DNA of 64,000 nucleotides from Bacillus_BE sp042263505 (GTDB taxonomy: Bacteria; Bacillota; Bacilli; Bacillales; Cytobacillaceae). A program made the position numbers and the translations under genes. The stretch spans positions 1 to 64,000 of the forward strand of contig NZ_JBHKFI010000008.1 in the NCBI RefSeq assembly GCF_042263505.1. The letters are read 5' to 3'. The notes under the pieces were generated by a model. That model was given only the letters and a program-made list of their open reading frames with translations. It was not told the origin of the DNA and searched no databases. Position 1 is the first letter of the stretch, and every line of letters begins with the position of its first letter. Positions 8,689 through 18,134 of this stretch are shown piece by piece.

Positions 8689-9900
8689 ATGAATTGGAAG
8701 AAATGGACGATAGCAGGAGCCATCTGCGTTTTTTTTGTAGGAAACACCTATTTAATTGTTAGATCGGACAGCAAGGTCAAGCGGGCGAATGCCGTTGATA
8801 AGTGGACGGTTGTCAAACAGGAGGACCTGGTCTCAACAAAGAAGGGAAAAGGAGTCATTACTCCAGCTGAAGAAAAGCATGTCTATTTCGATGAAAAGGT
8901 AGGTTCATTCGGAAAATTCCTCGTAGCAGAGGGCGACACGGTGCAGGCGGGAACTCCTCTATTCGAATACTCTTCTGCAAACGGAGAGGCGCGAAAGACG
9001 CAGCTTGAAGCAGAAGTGACGAAGCTGGAAAAAGAAATAACGGGGATTGAGGATCATATCAGCGAGCTGGAAGATTTATTGGCTGATCTACCGGAGCAAT
9101 CGAAAAAGGACAAAGAATCCAATCAAGCCTTAAGGCTTTCTTTAGAACAGGATATTCAAGCAAGAGAGGAACAGAAGACGAGACTCCAAGCAGAAGTAGA
9201 TAAATATAATGACCTGATCGCAGCAGAGGATGATTCCTTGACGAATCTTACGGTAACAAGTGAAATCGCCGGAGTCGTGAAGGAGATTAGCAGTAGCTTG
9301 AAAAATCCCGTCATCACCATCGCGTCCAATGAACAGCAAATTGAAGGAGTGTTGAGTGAAAAAGAACTCCGCCTGATTGCTAAGGACATGAAGGTTTACG
9401 CCTATACAGAGAGTGCGAAACAAAGATTAGAAGGAACGATTTCAAGTATTGCTGCTCTACCAAAAGAAAATCCTGATGTGAAGACAGAAAGTGAGTACCC
9501 CTTTGTCGTCAAGCTTAATGGGGAAGCAGAAGGACTCGCCTATGGCTCTCACGTTCAGTTAAATATCATTACGAAGGAAGAGCCTGGATCCCTGACTGTT
9601 CCAGCACGAGTTCTTCAATATAAAAATGAAGAAAAAGCTTATCTTTATGTATTGAGGGCAAATGGAAGTGTTGATAAGCGCAAGGTCAAGACAGGGATTC
9701 ACTTTAGCGATCGGCAAGGGCTAGCAAGTGGCGTGAAGAAAGGGGATATAGTGGCGGATGCTCCAGAGAAGCTAGTTGTTAATTCCGAGTATTTCACTCC
9801 GTTGAAGGTGAGCAGGTTACATAAGAAGACCGCGGTGGATGGAATGCGAAAGAAGGAGATTTTGCGGTATATGTGTAAAGGCTTTTTAGCTAGACAATGA
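8689..9900 (+). CDS. YknX/YvrP-type membrane fusion (efflux adaptor) protein
   Basis: This 403-residue protein has one N-terminal membrane segment (residues 7-24), a lipoyl/barrel-sandwich half near residues 60-95, a long coiled-coil hairpin (about 95-180, Glu/Lys rich), the returning lipoyl half and a beta-barrel domain. That is the RND/ABC membrane-fusion layout, usually joined to a MacB-type ABC transporter. Here no ATPase or permease follows: a terminator comes 15 bp downstream. The last ~35 residues (SRLHKKTAVDGMRKKEILRY) are basic and unlike a normal family C-terminus, so the gene end may have been rearranged. The partner transporter must be elsewhere or lost. Confidence 0.8.
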   Translation: MNWKKWTIAGAICVFFVGNTYLIVRSDSKVKRANAVDKWTVVKQEDLVSTKKGKGVITPAEEKHVYFDEKVGSFGKFLVAEGDTVQAGTPLFEYSSANGEARKTQLEAEVTKLEKEITGIEDHISELEDLLADLPEQSKKDKESNQALRLSLEQDIQAREEQKTRLQAEVDKYNDLIAAEDDSLTNLTVTSEIAGVVKEISSSLKNPVITIASNEQQIEGVLSEKELRLIAKDMKVYAYTESAKQRLEGTISSIAALPKENPDVKTESEYPFVVKLNGEAEGLAYGSHVQLNIITKEEPGSLTVPARVLQYKNEEKAYLYVLRANGSVDKRKVKTGIHFSDRQGLASGVKKGDIVADAPEKLVVNSEYFTPLKVSRLHKKTAVDGMRKKEILRYMCKGFLARQ

Positions 9901-9914
9901 TTGGATTATGGGAT

Positions 9915-9949
9915 AGAGGGGTGCTCAAGATACGGGCACCTCTTTTTAT
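9915..9949 (+). terminator. Terminator after efflux adaptor gene
   Basis: GAGGGGTGCTC and GGGCACCTC form a G+C-rich stem around a short loop and precede TTTTT, ending the two-gene membrane protein operon. Confidence 0.7.
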
Positions 9950-9974
9950 CGATTGAAAAGAAGCCAATAAAAAA

Positions 9975-10010
9975 AGTCAGCCCCATCAAAATAATGAAGC
10001 TGACATCTTC
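9975..10010 (-). terminator. Terminator of lytE-like gene
   Basis: On the minus strand GTCAGC pairs with GCTGAC across a loop of about 18 bases and is followed by TTTTTT. It lies directly after the cell-wall hydrolase stop codon. Confidence 0.65.
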
Positions 10011-11018
10011 CTATTTTAATCTCCGAATACCTGCATAATGATCTTGATAATATTTGCTCTCCAAATCAGAAATTGTTACCCCATCAGATGAGCTTGCATG
10101 AATGAAATCATTATTCCCTAAATAAATCCCTAAGTGAGAGATCCCTTTGAAAGAATCATCTGTATCTTTAAAGAATACTAAATCGCCCACTCGTGCTTGA
10201 GACTTACTCACGCTGGTGGAATGGTCATAATAGCCGGTAGAGGAGAGACGATCAAGATCCTTTCCTGCATGGTTAAAGACATAATAGATAAAGCCGCTGC
10301 AGTCAAATCCCTTACTCGTCGTCCCGGCATACAGATAAGGAACACCGATTAAGCTTTTTGCGGTAGATACAAGTTTCGTCATAGAATAGTCCGCTTGATC
10401 ATCATTAACAGCATTGTTATTATCATCATTTCCCGCTTTGATTTGGCTAGTCACCTTCAGCTTCTGACCAACATAAATCAAATCCGACTTCAGATTATTT
10501 AATTCCTTCAGCTTTTGAACGGAAGTGTTAGATTTCTGTGCAATTGCACCTAATGTGTCTCCGCTGACAACTGTGTATGTATAGGTTTTGACTTGTGGTG
10601 AGGCAGCTTCTGAAGCTGTACTGCTTGCTGGCTTGGATACTTTAAGAGTTTGTCCCACCTTGATGACGTCTGATTTTAGTTTGTTCCAAGATTTCAACTG
10701 AGCAACCGTGACCTTATAAGTTTTTGCGATTTTGCTAAGGGAATCGCCTTTTTTCACCTTATAGGTTTTCTGTTTTGTCGTTGTGGCCGCTTTTTTGGAA
10801 GTGGTAGGTTTTGTTACGGTTAATTTTTGATTAATACGGATCACATCTGATTTTAAGTGATTAAGAGATTTTAAATCTTTAATACTAATATGATATTTAT
10901 TCGCTATTTTTGAGAGAGTATCTCCTTTTTTCACGGTATATGTAGCTGCATAAGCATTCGAAGCGATTGCAGACGACAATAAGACTACCGCGGCGAGTGA
11001 AGCGACCTTCTTTTTCAT
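10011..11018 (-). CDS. lytE: LysM/NlpC-P60 cell-wall endopeptidase, LytE-like
   Basis: This 335-residue secreted autolysin has a signal peptide (cleavage after SNAYA, about residue 24), three LysM modules (about 26-68, 85-128 and 146-190, each with YTVKKGDTLSKIA-type starts) separated by Ser/Thr linkers, and a C-terminal NlpC/P60 domain with the catalytic Cys in GFDCSGF. Family members cleave the D-Glu-DAP bond in peptidoglycan stem peptides; LytE works in lateral wall growth. Three LysM plus P60 and a length of 335 match LytE closely, but the related LytF/CwlS proteins differ only in LysM number, so the symbol is tentative. The ATG has AGGAGGGTG upstream. Confidence 0.85.
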   Translation of the reverse strand: MKKKVASLAAVVLLSSAIASNAYAATYTVKKGDTLSKIANKYHISIKDLKSLNHLKSDVIRINQKLTVTKPTTSKKAATTTKQKTYKVKKGDSLSKIAKTYKVTVAQLKSWNKLKSDVIKVGQTLKVSKPASSTASEAASPQVKTYTYTVVSGDTLGAIAQKSNTSVQKLKELNNLKSDLIYVGQKLKVTSQIKAGNDDNNNAVNDDQADYSMTKLVSTAKSLIGVPYLYAGTTSKGFDCSGFIYYVFNHAGKDLDRLSSTGYYDHSTSVSKSQARVGDLVFFKDTDDSFKGISHLGIYLGNNDFIHASSSDGVTISDLESKYYQDHYAGIRRLK

Positions 11019-11044
11019 GTTTCGTCACCCTCCTGGTTTTATTT

Positions 11045-11257
11045 ATCCCACTCTTAACGGACATTTTGACTCCCACTTCAGATTCTGAGAATACGAAGAA
11101 GATAAGTGGGAGATCAACTGTCCGTAAAGGTCCGATTAGTTCAACTAACCATCAGTGGGGGATGAATGGCAGACTAAAATCGCGACGTTAATCACAACGT
11201 CTGCACTAGCACGTCCTGTGCGTCGAAAACCCCCACTGATGGAAGTTTCACTTTATT
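11045..11257. repeat. Nested and long hairpins upstream of lytE-like gene
   Basis: Two structures lie side by side. At 11057-11128, ACGGACA...TGTCCGT encloses a second stem CTCCCACTT...AAGTGGGAG. At 11148-11236, CCATCAGTGGGGG pairs with CCCCCACTGATGG around about 63 bases that include two further short hairpins. Part of the second element (CAACTAACCATCAGTG and AGTTTCACTTTATT) recurs at 62937-62997 upstream of the two-component genes, so it is a dispersed repeat rather than a lytE-specific leader. It could be a small non-autonomous mobile element or a structured leader. Confidence 0.6.
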
Positions 11258-12019
11258 TTCACTCCAGCTGAAAGGACGTTCATTCGGATTAATTGTTAAT
11301 ATTTTCACTGATTACAATTTTATCATAATTTCTCGTCAAGGTTTGAGAATTTTGTAGAAAAATAGGTAAAAATTCATCGGAATATTGGATTAGCTACTTT
11401 CATTTAATTATTAGGTAGAAACAGGTGCTTATAGAGAATCATTCTAAAGGCTCACTAAGAACCCGAAGATAACTTACCTTTTTAAACAGTTTCAAGAAAA
11501 GTTCAAAAATATTTAACATTTATGAAATAAGAGGATTTTCCAGTAAAAATCTGTTAGATTCTATATTTTAGTAAAAATCGTGGATATGTTAGGAAATTGA
11601 TATGGCGGAAGTTTTAGAGTCGAATTTCCCACAGATAGGAATATTAAACCAAGAAAAACCATAAAAAGATAAAGTGGTTTTTTCCATATCATGGGTAGAT
11701 GGGATATATCTAGAAACATTACCAATATTTTCGACCATTTTTTTGGGAATTATGCCGAAAACAAGCAAATAAAAGCTAGAATTTGGTTGAGATTTGTATT
11801 ATTATAGGTTTACAAGAATGATTTGGGAAAAAATCTAGATTATTCTTGGTTATCATATTATTGTACTATAAATTAGGATATATTGGAGATAATGTTTTAC
11901 ATTTCCTTACTAATCTAGTACAATTAGTGTTAGTTTGTAAGTCATTAGGATTCTATTAAAAAAAAATACATATTTAATCCTAATGCACTACTTTAGATAT
12001 CGAAAGGAGAAACAAATCA
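11258..12019 (+). promoter_or_regulatory. Long A+T-rich leader of the S-layer gene
   Basis: About 760 bp without an ORF precede the S-layer start. The region is extremely A+T rich with many TATAAT-like hexamers, so individual promoters cannot be fixed by eye; one candidate is TTCTTG (11843) with TATAAA (11867) 18 bp downstream. The ribosome binding site is CGAAAGGAG at 12001-12009. Long untranslated leaders with several promoters and stable mRNA are common for S-layer genes, which is consistent with this layout. Confidence 0.4.
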
Positions 12020-14632
12020 ATGACGAAAAAGAAAGCAATTAAAGTCATCGCTGCTTCTGCAGTAGCTGCATCTTCATTCGCAGCTGTAGCAGCTCCACAC
12101 AATGCGGACGCTGCAAGCACAAGCATTAGCACTCAAGTGAAAAACGCAAAAACAACAATGAGAAACGCAATGGTAGCATACTATAATGCTCCTCATTACG
12201 TAAAAGCTGCGGCTATGGAAGCTCCTATCCAAAAAGCTAAAAAAGCTTACGAAGATACGAAAGCAGCTGTAAAAAAATCAAAATACAGCTACAACCAAAG
12301 ACTTGCATGGATTTCTGATCTTACAAAAGATTACAAACACTATGTTTACAATGCAATCAACTATCAAAGAGGAATCACACAAGCTTATAACGCAAAATTA
12401 GACATCCTTGATTTAATCGCTCAAGGTCAAGCTGCAGTAGCTGCTAAAGATCTTGCAAAAGCTGAAGAAACTCAAGCAGCTTTATCTAAAGCTCTTGATG
12501 ACCAAGCTTACAACATCAAGGTTAAAGTTGTTGGAACAGCTCCTGAGAAATATGTATTAGAAGCATTCAATGCTCCTTTAGCTAAACAAGCTGAAGATTT
12601 AGCTGCTGATGTTGCTGCACTTAAAGAAGAGTTAGCTGCTCCTGCAGTTCAATCTGTAAGTGCGATTAACGGTGCACAACTAGAAGTTAAATTTAACAAA
12701 TCTATTGATAAAGACTCAGTAATTGATGCAGATGGAACTATCAAAGCTGGTGTACTTTCTGTAGCTAAAGTTGATGGCTTAGGCACTGTATCAGTAACTG
12801 ATGCTGGTTCTCTTGCAACTTTAAGTGAAGATGGTAAAACTTTAACTGTAACTGCTGCAACAGGTGGGGCCTTCAACAACCTTAAATATGTAGCAACAGT
12901 AAATGGAGATATTGTTAAAACAACTGAAGGTAAATTTGTACCTAAATTTGTTTCTAACGTATTAGAAGCTACTGATGCAGTTGCACCAACAATTACTAAT
13001 GTTGAAAAGCTTGATGCTTCAAACGTTCGTGTATACTTCTCTGAACCACTTTCAAACGGTGGAACTTGGTCATTTAAATATGCTGATGGCACTACAGCAA
13101 CAGTAGTACCAGGTATTTTAAAGATTTCTGAAGGATATGTTGACTTAGCAATCGATCCTGGTGTTGTATCTGGAAAAGAAATTACTGCTACAGTTATTGG
13201 TGCAAAAGATTTCGCTGGTAACTTAGTAAATCCTAATCCAAATACTTTAAAAATTACTAAAGGTCAACTTGATGGAACAAAACCAACTGTAACTTCTATT
13301 ACTTCACTTGGATTAAATAAATTTGAAGTGAAGTTCAGTGAAGAAGTTCAAGGTTTTGACGGCTCTGATATCAGTATCGACGGTGCGGCAGCATTGAACG
13401 ATGTTTCTGCTGGTACACCTGCTACTTTAGAAGCTGGAGAGGCTAAAGTAACTCGCGATACAACTGATAAAACTAAATATACTGTAGAATTAGGAACAAC
13501 TTTATCTGCAGGGATTCATACTGTAGGTCTTCCGGTAAATGCAGTTTCTGATTTATCTGGTGAACAAAGTGCAGTATTCTCAAAAGTATTAGATTTTAAA
13601 GCAGATGCAACTGCTCCAAAATTAGTATCTTCACAAATTAAGAAAGATGAAAATGGTTTAGAGTATCTTCACTTAACTTTTGATGAAGCAGTAAATCCAG
13701 GAACAGTAACCGCTTTAACTGCTACTTCAGTTAAAGATTATGTTACTACAACTGGTACTATTGATTTAACAGGAATTGCTCCTGTAGCAAATACTGGAAA
13801 TAAAGAATATAAAGTTAAATTAGCGGATGTAGAATTTGATCCAACTGGTGCAGCTACAGCTGATGCTTTAGCAACTGGTGCGAAATTCACACTTACTTTA
13901 ACAGGTGCATTCTCTGATACTTCTAGCGTAGCTCTTGGAACTTCTTCAATTGAATTTGTTCGTGGAACTGATACTTTAACAGTTGCTCAAACAGTTACAA
14001 GTGTCAATAAAGTTGTAGGAACTCCAAGTATAGTTAAAGTAATATTTGGTCAAGATGTAGATGGAGCAACAGCTACTAACCCTTCAAACTATAACATCAA
14101 TGGTGTTGTAGTAGAAAAAGCTGAATTACGCGCTGGTGAAACTAATGCAGTTTACTTAACTCTACAAGCTAATTCAAATTCATTAACTGGTGAAAGAAAT
14201 GTTTCAATCAATGGAGTTAAAACTAAAGATGGAGTTGCAATGTCTTCAGCTTATGCTGGCACTGTAAATCTTGATGAAAATGTTGCACCTACATTTACAG
14301 CGGCATTAGTATCAGGTACTAGCATTAAAGTAACATTTAACGAAAATGTTACTGATGCTACTGATGGTATCACTGTTTCTGATTTAGCAGTTAAGTATGA
14401 TGGAACTGAATTAACTGAGACAGGAACTCCACAAGTAGAAGGTATTTATTCTGATGCAGCAATGACAACTCCTATTGCAGCTGGCGATTCAGTAGATACA
14501 GTATATATTAAATTAGCATCTGGTGTTGTTAGCGATTTAAGTAAATCATTAACTGTAGGAACTGAAGGTTCAAATGTTAAAGATACTTTAGGTAACGTTT
14601 GGGCTACTGGCACATTTACCGTTAGCAAATAA
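12020..14632 (+). CDS. SbsC-type S-layer protein
   Basis: This 870-residue secreted protein has a signal peptide (MTKKKAIKVIAASAVAASS..., cleavage after NADA near residue 31). A helical Lys/Ala/Tyr-rich domain follows to about residue 210, resembling the secondary-wall-polymer-binding domain of Geobacillus stearothermophilus SbsC. The rest is a chain of Ig-like domains with repeating V-A-P-T-I-T / A-T-A-P-K-L boundaries and F-S-E-x-V/L motifs, ending in VSK. There is no SLH domain. The start of the Ig region reads VQSVSAIN, matching the equivalent SbsC junction (VESVSAIN). Low-complexity Ala/Thr content and few Cys are typical. Its 3' part (from residue 213) appears exchangeable: an alternative version lies at 20.5 kb behind an identical 17-bp sequence. 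Confidence 0.88.
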   Translation: MTKKKAIKVIAASAVAASSFAAVAAPHNADAASTSISTQVKNAKTTMRNAMVAYYNAPHYVKAAAMEAPIQKAKKAYEDTKAAVKKSKYSYNQRLAWISDLTKDYKHYVYNAINYQRGITQAYNAKLDILDLIAQGQAAVAAKDLAKAEETQAALSKALDDQAYNIKVKVVGTAPEKYVLEAFNAPLAKQAEDLAADVAALKEELAAPAVQSVSAINGAQLEVKFNKSIDKDSVIDADGTIKAGVLSVAKVDGLGTVSVTDAGSLATLSEDGKTLTVTAATGGAFNNLKYVATVNGDIVKTTEGKFVPKFVSNVLEATDAVAPTITNVEKLDASNVRVYFSEPLSNGGTWSFKYADGTTATVVPGILKISEGYVDLAIDPGVVSGKEITATVIGAKDFAGNLVNPNPNTLKITKGQLDGTKPTVTSITSLGLNKFEVKFSEEVQGFDGSDISIDGAAALNDVSAGTPATLEAGEAKVTRDTTDKTKYTVELGTTLSAGIHTVGLPVNAVSDLSGEQSAVFSKVLDFKADATAPKLVSSQIKKDENGLEYLHLTFDEAVNPGTVTALTATSVKDYVTTTGTIDLTGIAPVANTGNKEYKVKLADVEFDPTGAATADALATGAKFTLTLTGAFSDTSSVALGTSSIEFVRGTDTLTVAQTVTSVNKVVGTPSIVKVIFGQDVDGATATNPSNYNINGVVVEKAELRAGETNAVYLTLQANSNSLTGERNVSINGVKTKDGVAMSSAYAGTVNLDENVAPTFTAALVSGTSIKVTFNENVTDATDGITVSDLAVKYDGTELTETGTPQVEGIYSDAAMTTPIAAGDSVDTVYIKLASGVVSDLSKSLTVGTEGSNVKDTLGNVWATGTFTVSK
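12655..12671 (+). repeat. 17-bp direct repeat, copy 1 (S-layer junction)
   Basis: TGTAAGTGCGATTAACG encodes VSAIN (residues 213-217) at the boundary between wall-binding and Ig-like parts. The same 17 bases recur at 20529-20545 in the same orientation and frame. Sequences diverge immediately on both sides. Confidence 0.9.
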
Positions 14633-14647
14633 TAGATGGTTTAGAAA

Positions 14648-14726
14648 GGGACACAGGGACAAGTTCCTTATCCCACAAAAATTATCAAATAAAACGTCAT
14701 TGATAAATAATAAATAGATTCAAGAA
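14648..14726. repeat. REP-like element, type A (short copy)
   Basis: GGGACACAGGGACAAG...CTTATCCC forms the core hairpin, followed by the ACAAAAATTATC...ACGTCATTGATAAA tail seen in other type A copies. It lies 16 bp after the S-layer stop codon, directly against a type B copy. Confidence 0.7.
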
Positions 14727-14832
14727 GGGACACGGGGACAGGTTCCTTGTCCCAGCACGAAAGTGCTGATAGTGGAAGGAAGCTCATTCGGGAGAAATCT
14801 CAGAATGGGCTTTTCTTTTTTACTTGGAAGCC
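14727..14832. repeat. REP-like element, type B
   Basis: The GGGACACGGGGACAGG / TTCCTTGTCCC hairpin is followed by AGCACGAAAGTGCT and then AGCTCATTC...GAATGGGCT with a T-tract, which would also terminate S-layer transcripts. A partial further copy of the last hairpin is at 14880-14930. Confidence 0.75.
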
Positions 14833-15079
14833 GTTAAGGACAAGGAAAAGGTTCCATCTACCACCAAAATTTTATTTAATAGGAGAGGGTCTTGTGGAGA
14901 GAAATCTCTGCAGGGCTTTTTTTATTTAATAAAATTCTCTAAGAAATTCACCTTCAATTTCCAACTTTTGTGTATAAAATTTTACTGGAAGTTAAATATA
15001 AATAATCGTAATGCTCTTTGAATCAAGGAATCAACCAGAATATTAGTTAATGATTAACAAGATTCTATTTAACTACTAT

Positions 15080-15100
15080 TTTTGTTAACCGCTAACAAAA
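15080..15100. promoter_or_regulatory. Dyad upstream of serine recombinase
   Basis: TTTTGTTA and TAACAAAA are perfect 8-bp arms around ACCGC, 25 bp before the recombinase start codon. A second dyad, GTTAATGATTAAC, lies at 15046-15058. They could be operator or recombinase-binding sites; nothing in the sequence decides which. Confidence 0.4.
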
Positions 15101-15125
15101 TTGAAGGTGAGGAGGTCTAAACTTA

Positions 15126-16550
15126 TTGAATAAGAAGAGTGTCATCGCCTATTACCGTAAATCAACCAATCCTAAAGGTAAGAAAAGTGATGAAGAAAGT
15201 GTAGCGTACCAAAAAAGCAGGATCCGAGAATATGCAGAGGATCATGAACTATTGATTGTTAGAGAGTTTATTGATGTTGGAGTAACAGGAATAATTGATG
15301 ATTGGCCGGAATTATTAAAGATGTTTCAATACTTGGAACAAAGTGGAGAGGAAATACAAGAAATCTTATTTTACTCTATCGACCGGTTTGGAAGAGATAC
15401 GCTGATTAACATCGAGTTATTAACAAAAGTTGTTGAAAAGGCTGGAAAAGCAACCTTTATTAGAGAGTCTTTGTCCACCGGTGTAGAATGGTTTAACACG
15501 TTATTTCTAATTTATTCGGGAGTAGCCCAGAGTGATCGTGAAAATTTGTTGCGAAATCTTAAAGATGGAAGAAAGGCAAAGATTCTCAATCACGGCAATT
15601 TTGATGGTAATTATACACCGCTTGGGTACTCTGTTGAACCACCTTCAAAAAGATTAGTTGCCAAGAGAAACAACTATTCGACAGATGAATTAGCAAGGCA
15701 AGAATTGAGCATTTTAGAAACTATTTATCGTTCATATTTGTTTGGGAAATCACTTCGGCAAATCGCCAAGGATTTAAATGATCGATTTGGATTTACTAAG
15801 CGAGGATGTGAATGGAATTATAAATCCGTGCAATATATTTTGAAGAATTCTACTTACATTGGGGCCTTGTCTGGAGTTTTGGAGGGGACGGAGCATTATT
15901 ATAGAGAAGATAGTAATGTTGAAGTTCTCATAGACCCTGTCGTATTTGCTCTAGTACAGAAAAAATTAGAGTATGAAAGCACAGGCAGAAAAAGAAAAGA
16001 CAATCAACATGTACCGGCTCTTATGTTATGCAGATTTTGTGGTAATTCCATGGAGTATAACCAGGGGCGGATCTCATGTAAACGATGCGTGACCATTGAA
16101 GATGTAGAAGCAGTGATTCAAGCAATTCATATTGAACTGGAAAGATATACAAAACAAAAGTTTAAACAGGAGGTTAATGAAAGTCTAAGAAATAAAATTA
16201 TTTTACAATATCAGATTAAATTCTGGAAGATGGAGTCCAAGCTTAAGGAGCTGTTGAAAAGGAAGAATCGGATTCGGATGATGGATGTAGGTTTAAGCAG
16301 CAGAGAAAAAATGATGATTGAAAACTCCAAATTGATCAAAGAAATTATGAAGGAAAGTGGAATTGCAAAAGGAATTCTTTTGTTTTTTCAATCCTTAAAT
16401 CCAGAAGAGCTTAACAAAGAGTTTTCAAAAAGGGCAACTAAAAATCTTGTTCAATTACCGTTTATTACAATCATTGATTTAGTTGATAAAAAACTTGATC
16501 TCCTATTTCTAAAAGATATCCTGAAAGGTGGAACTGCAGATGGACTTTAA
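15126..16550 (+). CDS. Large serine recombinase
   Basis: This 474-residue protein has the serine resolvase/invertase domain at the N-terminus with nucleophile Ser13 in YYRKST and the catalytic-arginine region SIDRFGRDTL, then the 'recombinase' domain (about 155-290), a zinc ribbon CRFCG...CKRC near residues 302-321, and a basic coiled-coil C-terminus. This is the layout of large serine integrases/transposases, though shorter than many phage integrases. A TTG start follows AGGAGG at 15111. The gene overlaps the next recombinase by 11 bp, so they are translationally coupled. It lies 500 bp after the S-layer gene and probably belongs to the element that carries the variable S-layer part. Confidence 0.88.
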   Translation: MNKKSVIAYYRKSTNPKGKKSDEESVAYQKSRIREYAEDHELLIVREFIDVGVTGIIDDWPELLKMFQYLEQSGEEIQEILFYSIDRFGRDTLINIELLTKVVEKAGKATFIRESLSTGVEWFNTLFLIYSGVAQSDRENLLRNLKDGRKAKILNHGNFDGNYTPLGYSVEPPSKRLVAKRNNYSTDELARQELSILETIYRSYLFGKSLRQIAKDLNDRFGFTKRGCEWNYKSVQYILKNSTYIGALSGVLEGTEHYYREDSNVEVLIDPVVFALVQKKLEYESTGRKRKDNQHVPALMLCRFCGNSMEYNQGRISCKRCVTIEDVEAVIQAIHIELERYTKQKFKQEVNESLRNKIILQYQIKFWKMESKLKELLKRKNRIRMMDVGLSSREKMMIENSKLIKEIMKESGIAKGILLFFQSLNPEELNKEFSKRATKNLVQLPFITIIDLVDKKLDLLFLKDILKGGTADGL

Positions 16551-17853
16551 AATCGCAGTTGGCTATGCAAGAACCTCTGGAGAAATAAATCCAAAGACTA
16601 GTATTCCCAATCAAATTAACGCGATTAAGGAATACTGTCAAAATCATCAAATCATTTTACGAAAAATCTATATGGATGAATGTAAAACGGGTACCAGGGT
16701 GGAAGGAAGGGATGGATATTTAGAAATGAAACATGCATTGGAGAAAGAAAATATAAACACAGTTGTTGTCAGCAATTACGACCGTTTCGGTAGAGATTCA
16801 CTTGAGTTTACTAAAACAATTGTATCCCTGAAAAAAATAGGTGTTGGTGTTATTAGTGTTTCACAAGGGTCTAACAGTATAGATATGTCAACCATTCAAA
16901 TAGCCATGTCCGGAATCCAAGCTGAAATGGAAAATAAATTTCGCATTGAACGATTAAAAACAGGCAGAGAACATGTGCGGAAATTGGGAAAGTTCAATAT
17001 TCAACTTGTACCGTATGGATATCAACTGAATGAAAACCGCCACCTCGTAATTAATCCACATGAAGCACCTATCGTACAGGAACTATTTGAAACATTTATT
17101 CGTGAGGAAAATTTCACGAGGACCTATGAATTGATTAAGGCCAAGTATCCATCTTTTCCTATAACAACAATAATTAGTATTAAAAATACCTTATTAAAGG
17201 GATTATATATCGGGAAAGATTGCATTTTTGAAAGGAAGTCGGATGGAACAGTGGATTTTGAACTTATATCCCCACAACAACATGAGCCTATTATTAGTGA
17301 AGAAATGTTTCTTCAAGTTTTTCATGTTATTGAGAAGATTGAATCAAAATATAAAACCTCAACTAAAAGACCATACGCGAATTATATTTTGGCAAATGTG
17401 ATTGAATGTGAAATCTGTAGGAAACCATTTCGAGGCAACAAATGATTTTACAGATGTAATTGCCAAAAGCAGATGCCAATAGAGGAGATTCATCAGATGT
17501 GGTTAGAGTGTTTACAGTTAATGGAGGGCAAAAATAAAAAATCATCTAGCTATGAGGGGAAAAAGGAACAAATTCTTGAAGAGATAATAAAAATCAATAT
17601 CCGTTTTGCACGTTGTAATATAAGTGAGGCCACATACAACCGTTTAAGAAAGGGATTATACGAACAGCTGTCATTTTTAGAGCAAGAGGATATGGATACT
17701 GGGGTTTATGCAATACAGAATTTGACTCGATTATACAGAGAAGGAAAAAGAGTAGAATTCCAAAGGTTTATCAAAACCACAAATCTACAGTTTTTATACA
17801 ATCCAGAACAACAAGTGATATTTGAACAAAACAAAACCTTGCCATTAGTGTAG
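16540..17853 (+). pseudogene. Second large serine recombinase with in-frame TGA
   Basis: The resolvase domain has Ser13 in GYARTSG and the arginine motif NYDRFGRDSL, followed by the recombinase domain. A TGA codon at 17443-17445 interrupts the zinc ribbon between CEICRKPFRGNK and FYRCNC; the same frame then stays open for 136 more codons with the expected helical C-terminus. The full reading would be 437 residues. The first part alone (301 residues) keeps the catalytic domain but loses half the zinc ribbon. The ATG at 16540 is used because AAAGGTGG sits 8 bp upstream. It is either a recent nonsense mutation or a readthrough-dependent protein. Paired recombinases of this type often act together. 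Confidence 0.75.
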
Positions 17854-17870
17854 TGGCAAGGTTTTATTGT
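17833..17870. terminator. Perfect 12-bp-stem terminator after recombinase operon
   Basis: AAAACCTTGCCA and TGGCAAGGTTTT pair perfectly around a nine-base loop containing the stop codon of the second recombinase. A-tract and T-tract flanks make it bidirectional, serving also the convergent small gene at 17910-18071. Confidence 0.8.
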
Positions 17871-17909
17871 AAATCAACAAGGATACAATAAGACTAGAGT
17901 GATGGGCAA

Positions 17910-18071
17910 TTACTCTAAGTTAATTTCGGATTGTCTATTTTTTCTACCGAGCAGCAATCCTTCAATATCTTCACGAACAGAATCTTCAATTCCTGTTTGG
18001 AACAGGTTTAAAATTTGTTCATCTGTTGCCTCGTTTAAAAAATGAACAATCCATTTATTTTCTTTACTCAT
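17910..18071 (-). CDS. Small acidic protein (53 aa) near recombinases
   Basis: This is a short reading frame with an excellent ribosome binding site (AGGAGGTGAGA, then ATG at 18071). The protein starts MSKENKWIVHFLNEATDEQI and ends SEINLE; it is acidic, helical and contains no Cys. I do not recognise it. It is convergent with the serine recombinase operon and shares its terminator. Size and position would suit an accessory factor such as a recombination directionality or anti-repressor protein, but that is speculation. Confidence 0.6.
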   Translation of the reverse strand: MSKENKWIVHFLNEATDEQILNLFQTGIEDSVREDIEGLLLGRKNRQSEINLE

Positions 18072-18134
18072 TCAGTCTCACCTCCTATCTTTAAAGCATT
18101 ATGGACAGAAAGTGAAAAAAATAGACTGATACTA

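Noticed and set aside
11045..11257. c-di-AMP (ydaO) riboswitch upstream of the cell-wall hydrolase
   Set aside because: Position would suit it, but the conserved core sequences are absent and part of the element recurs elsewhere as a repeat.
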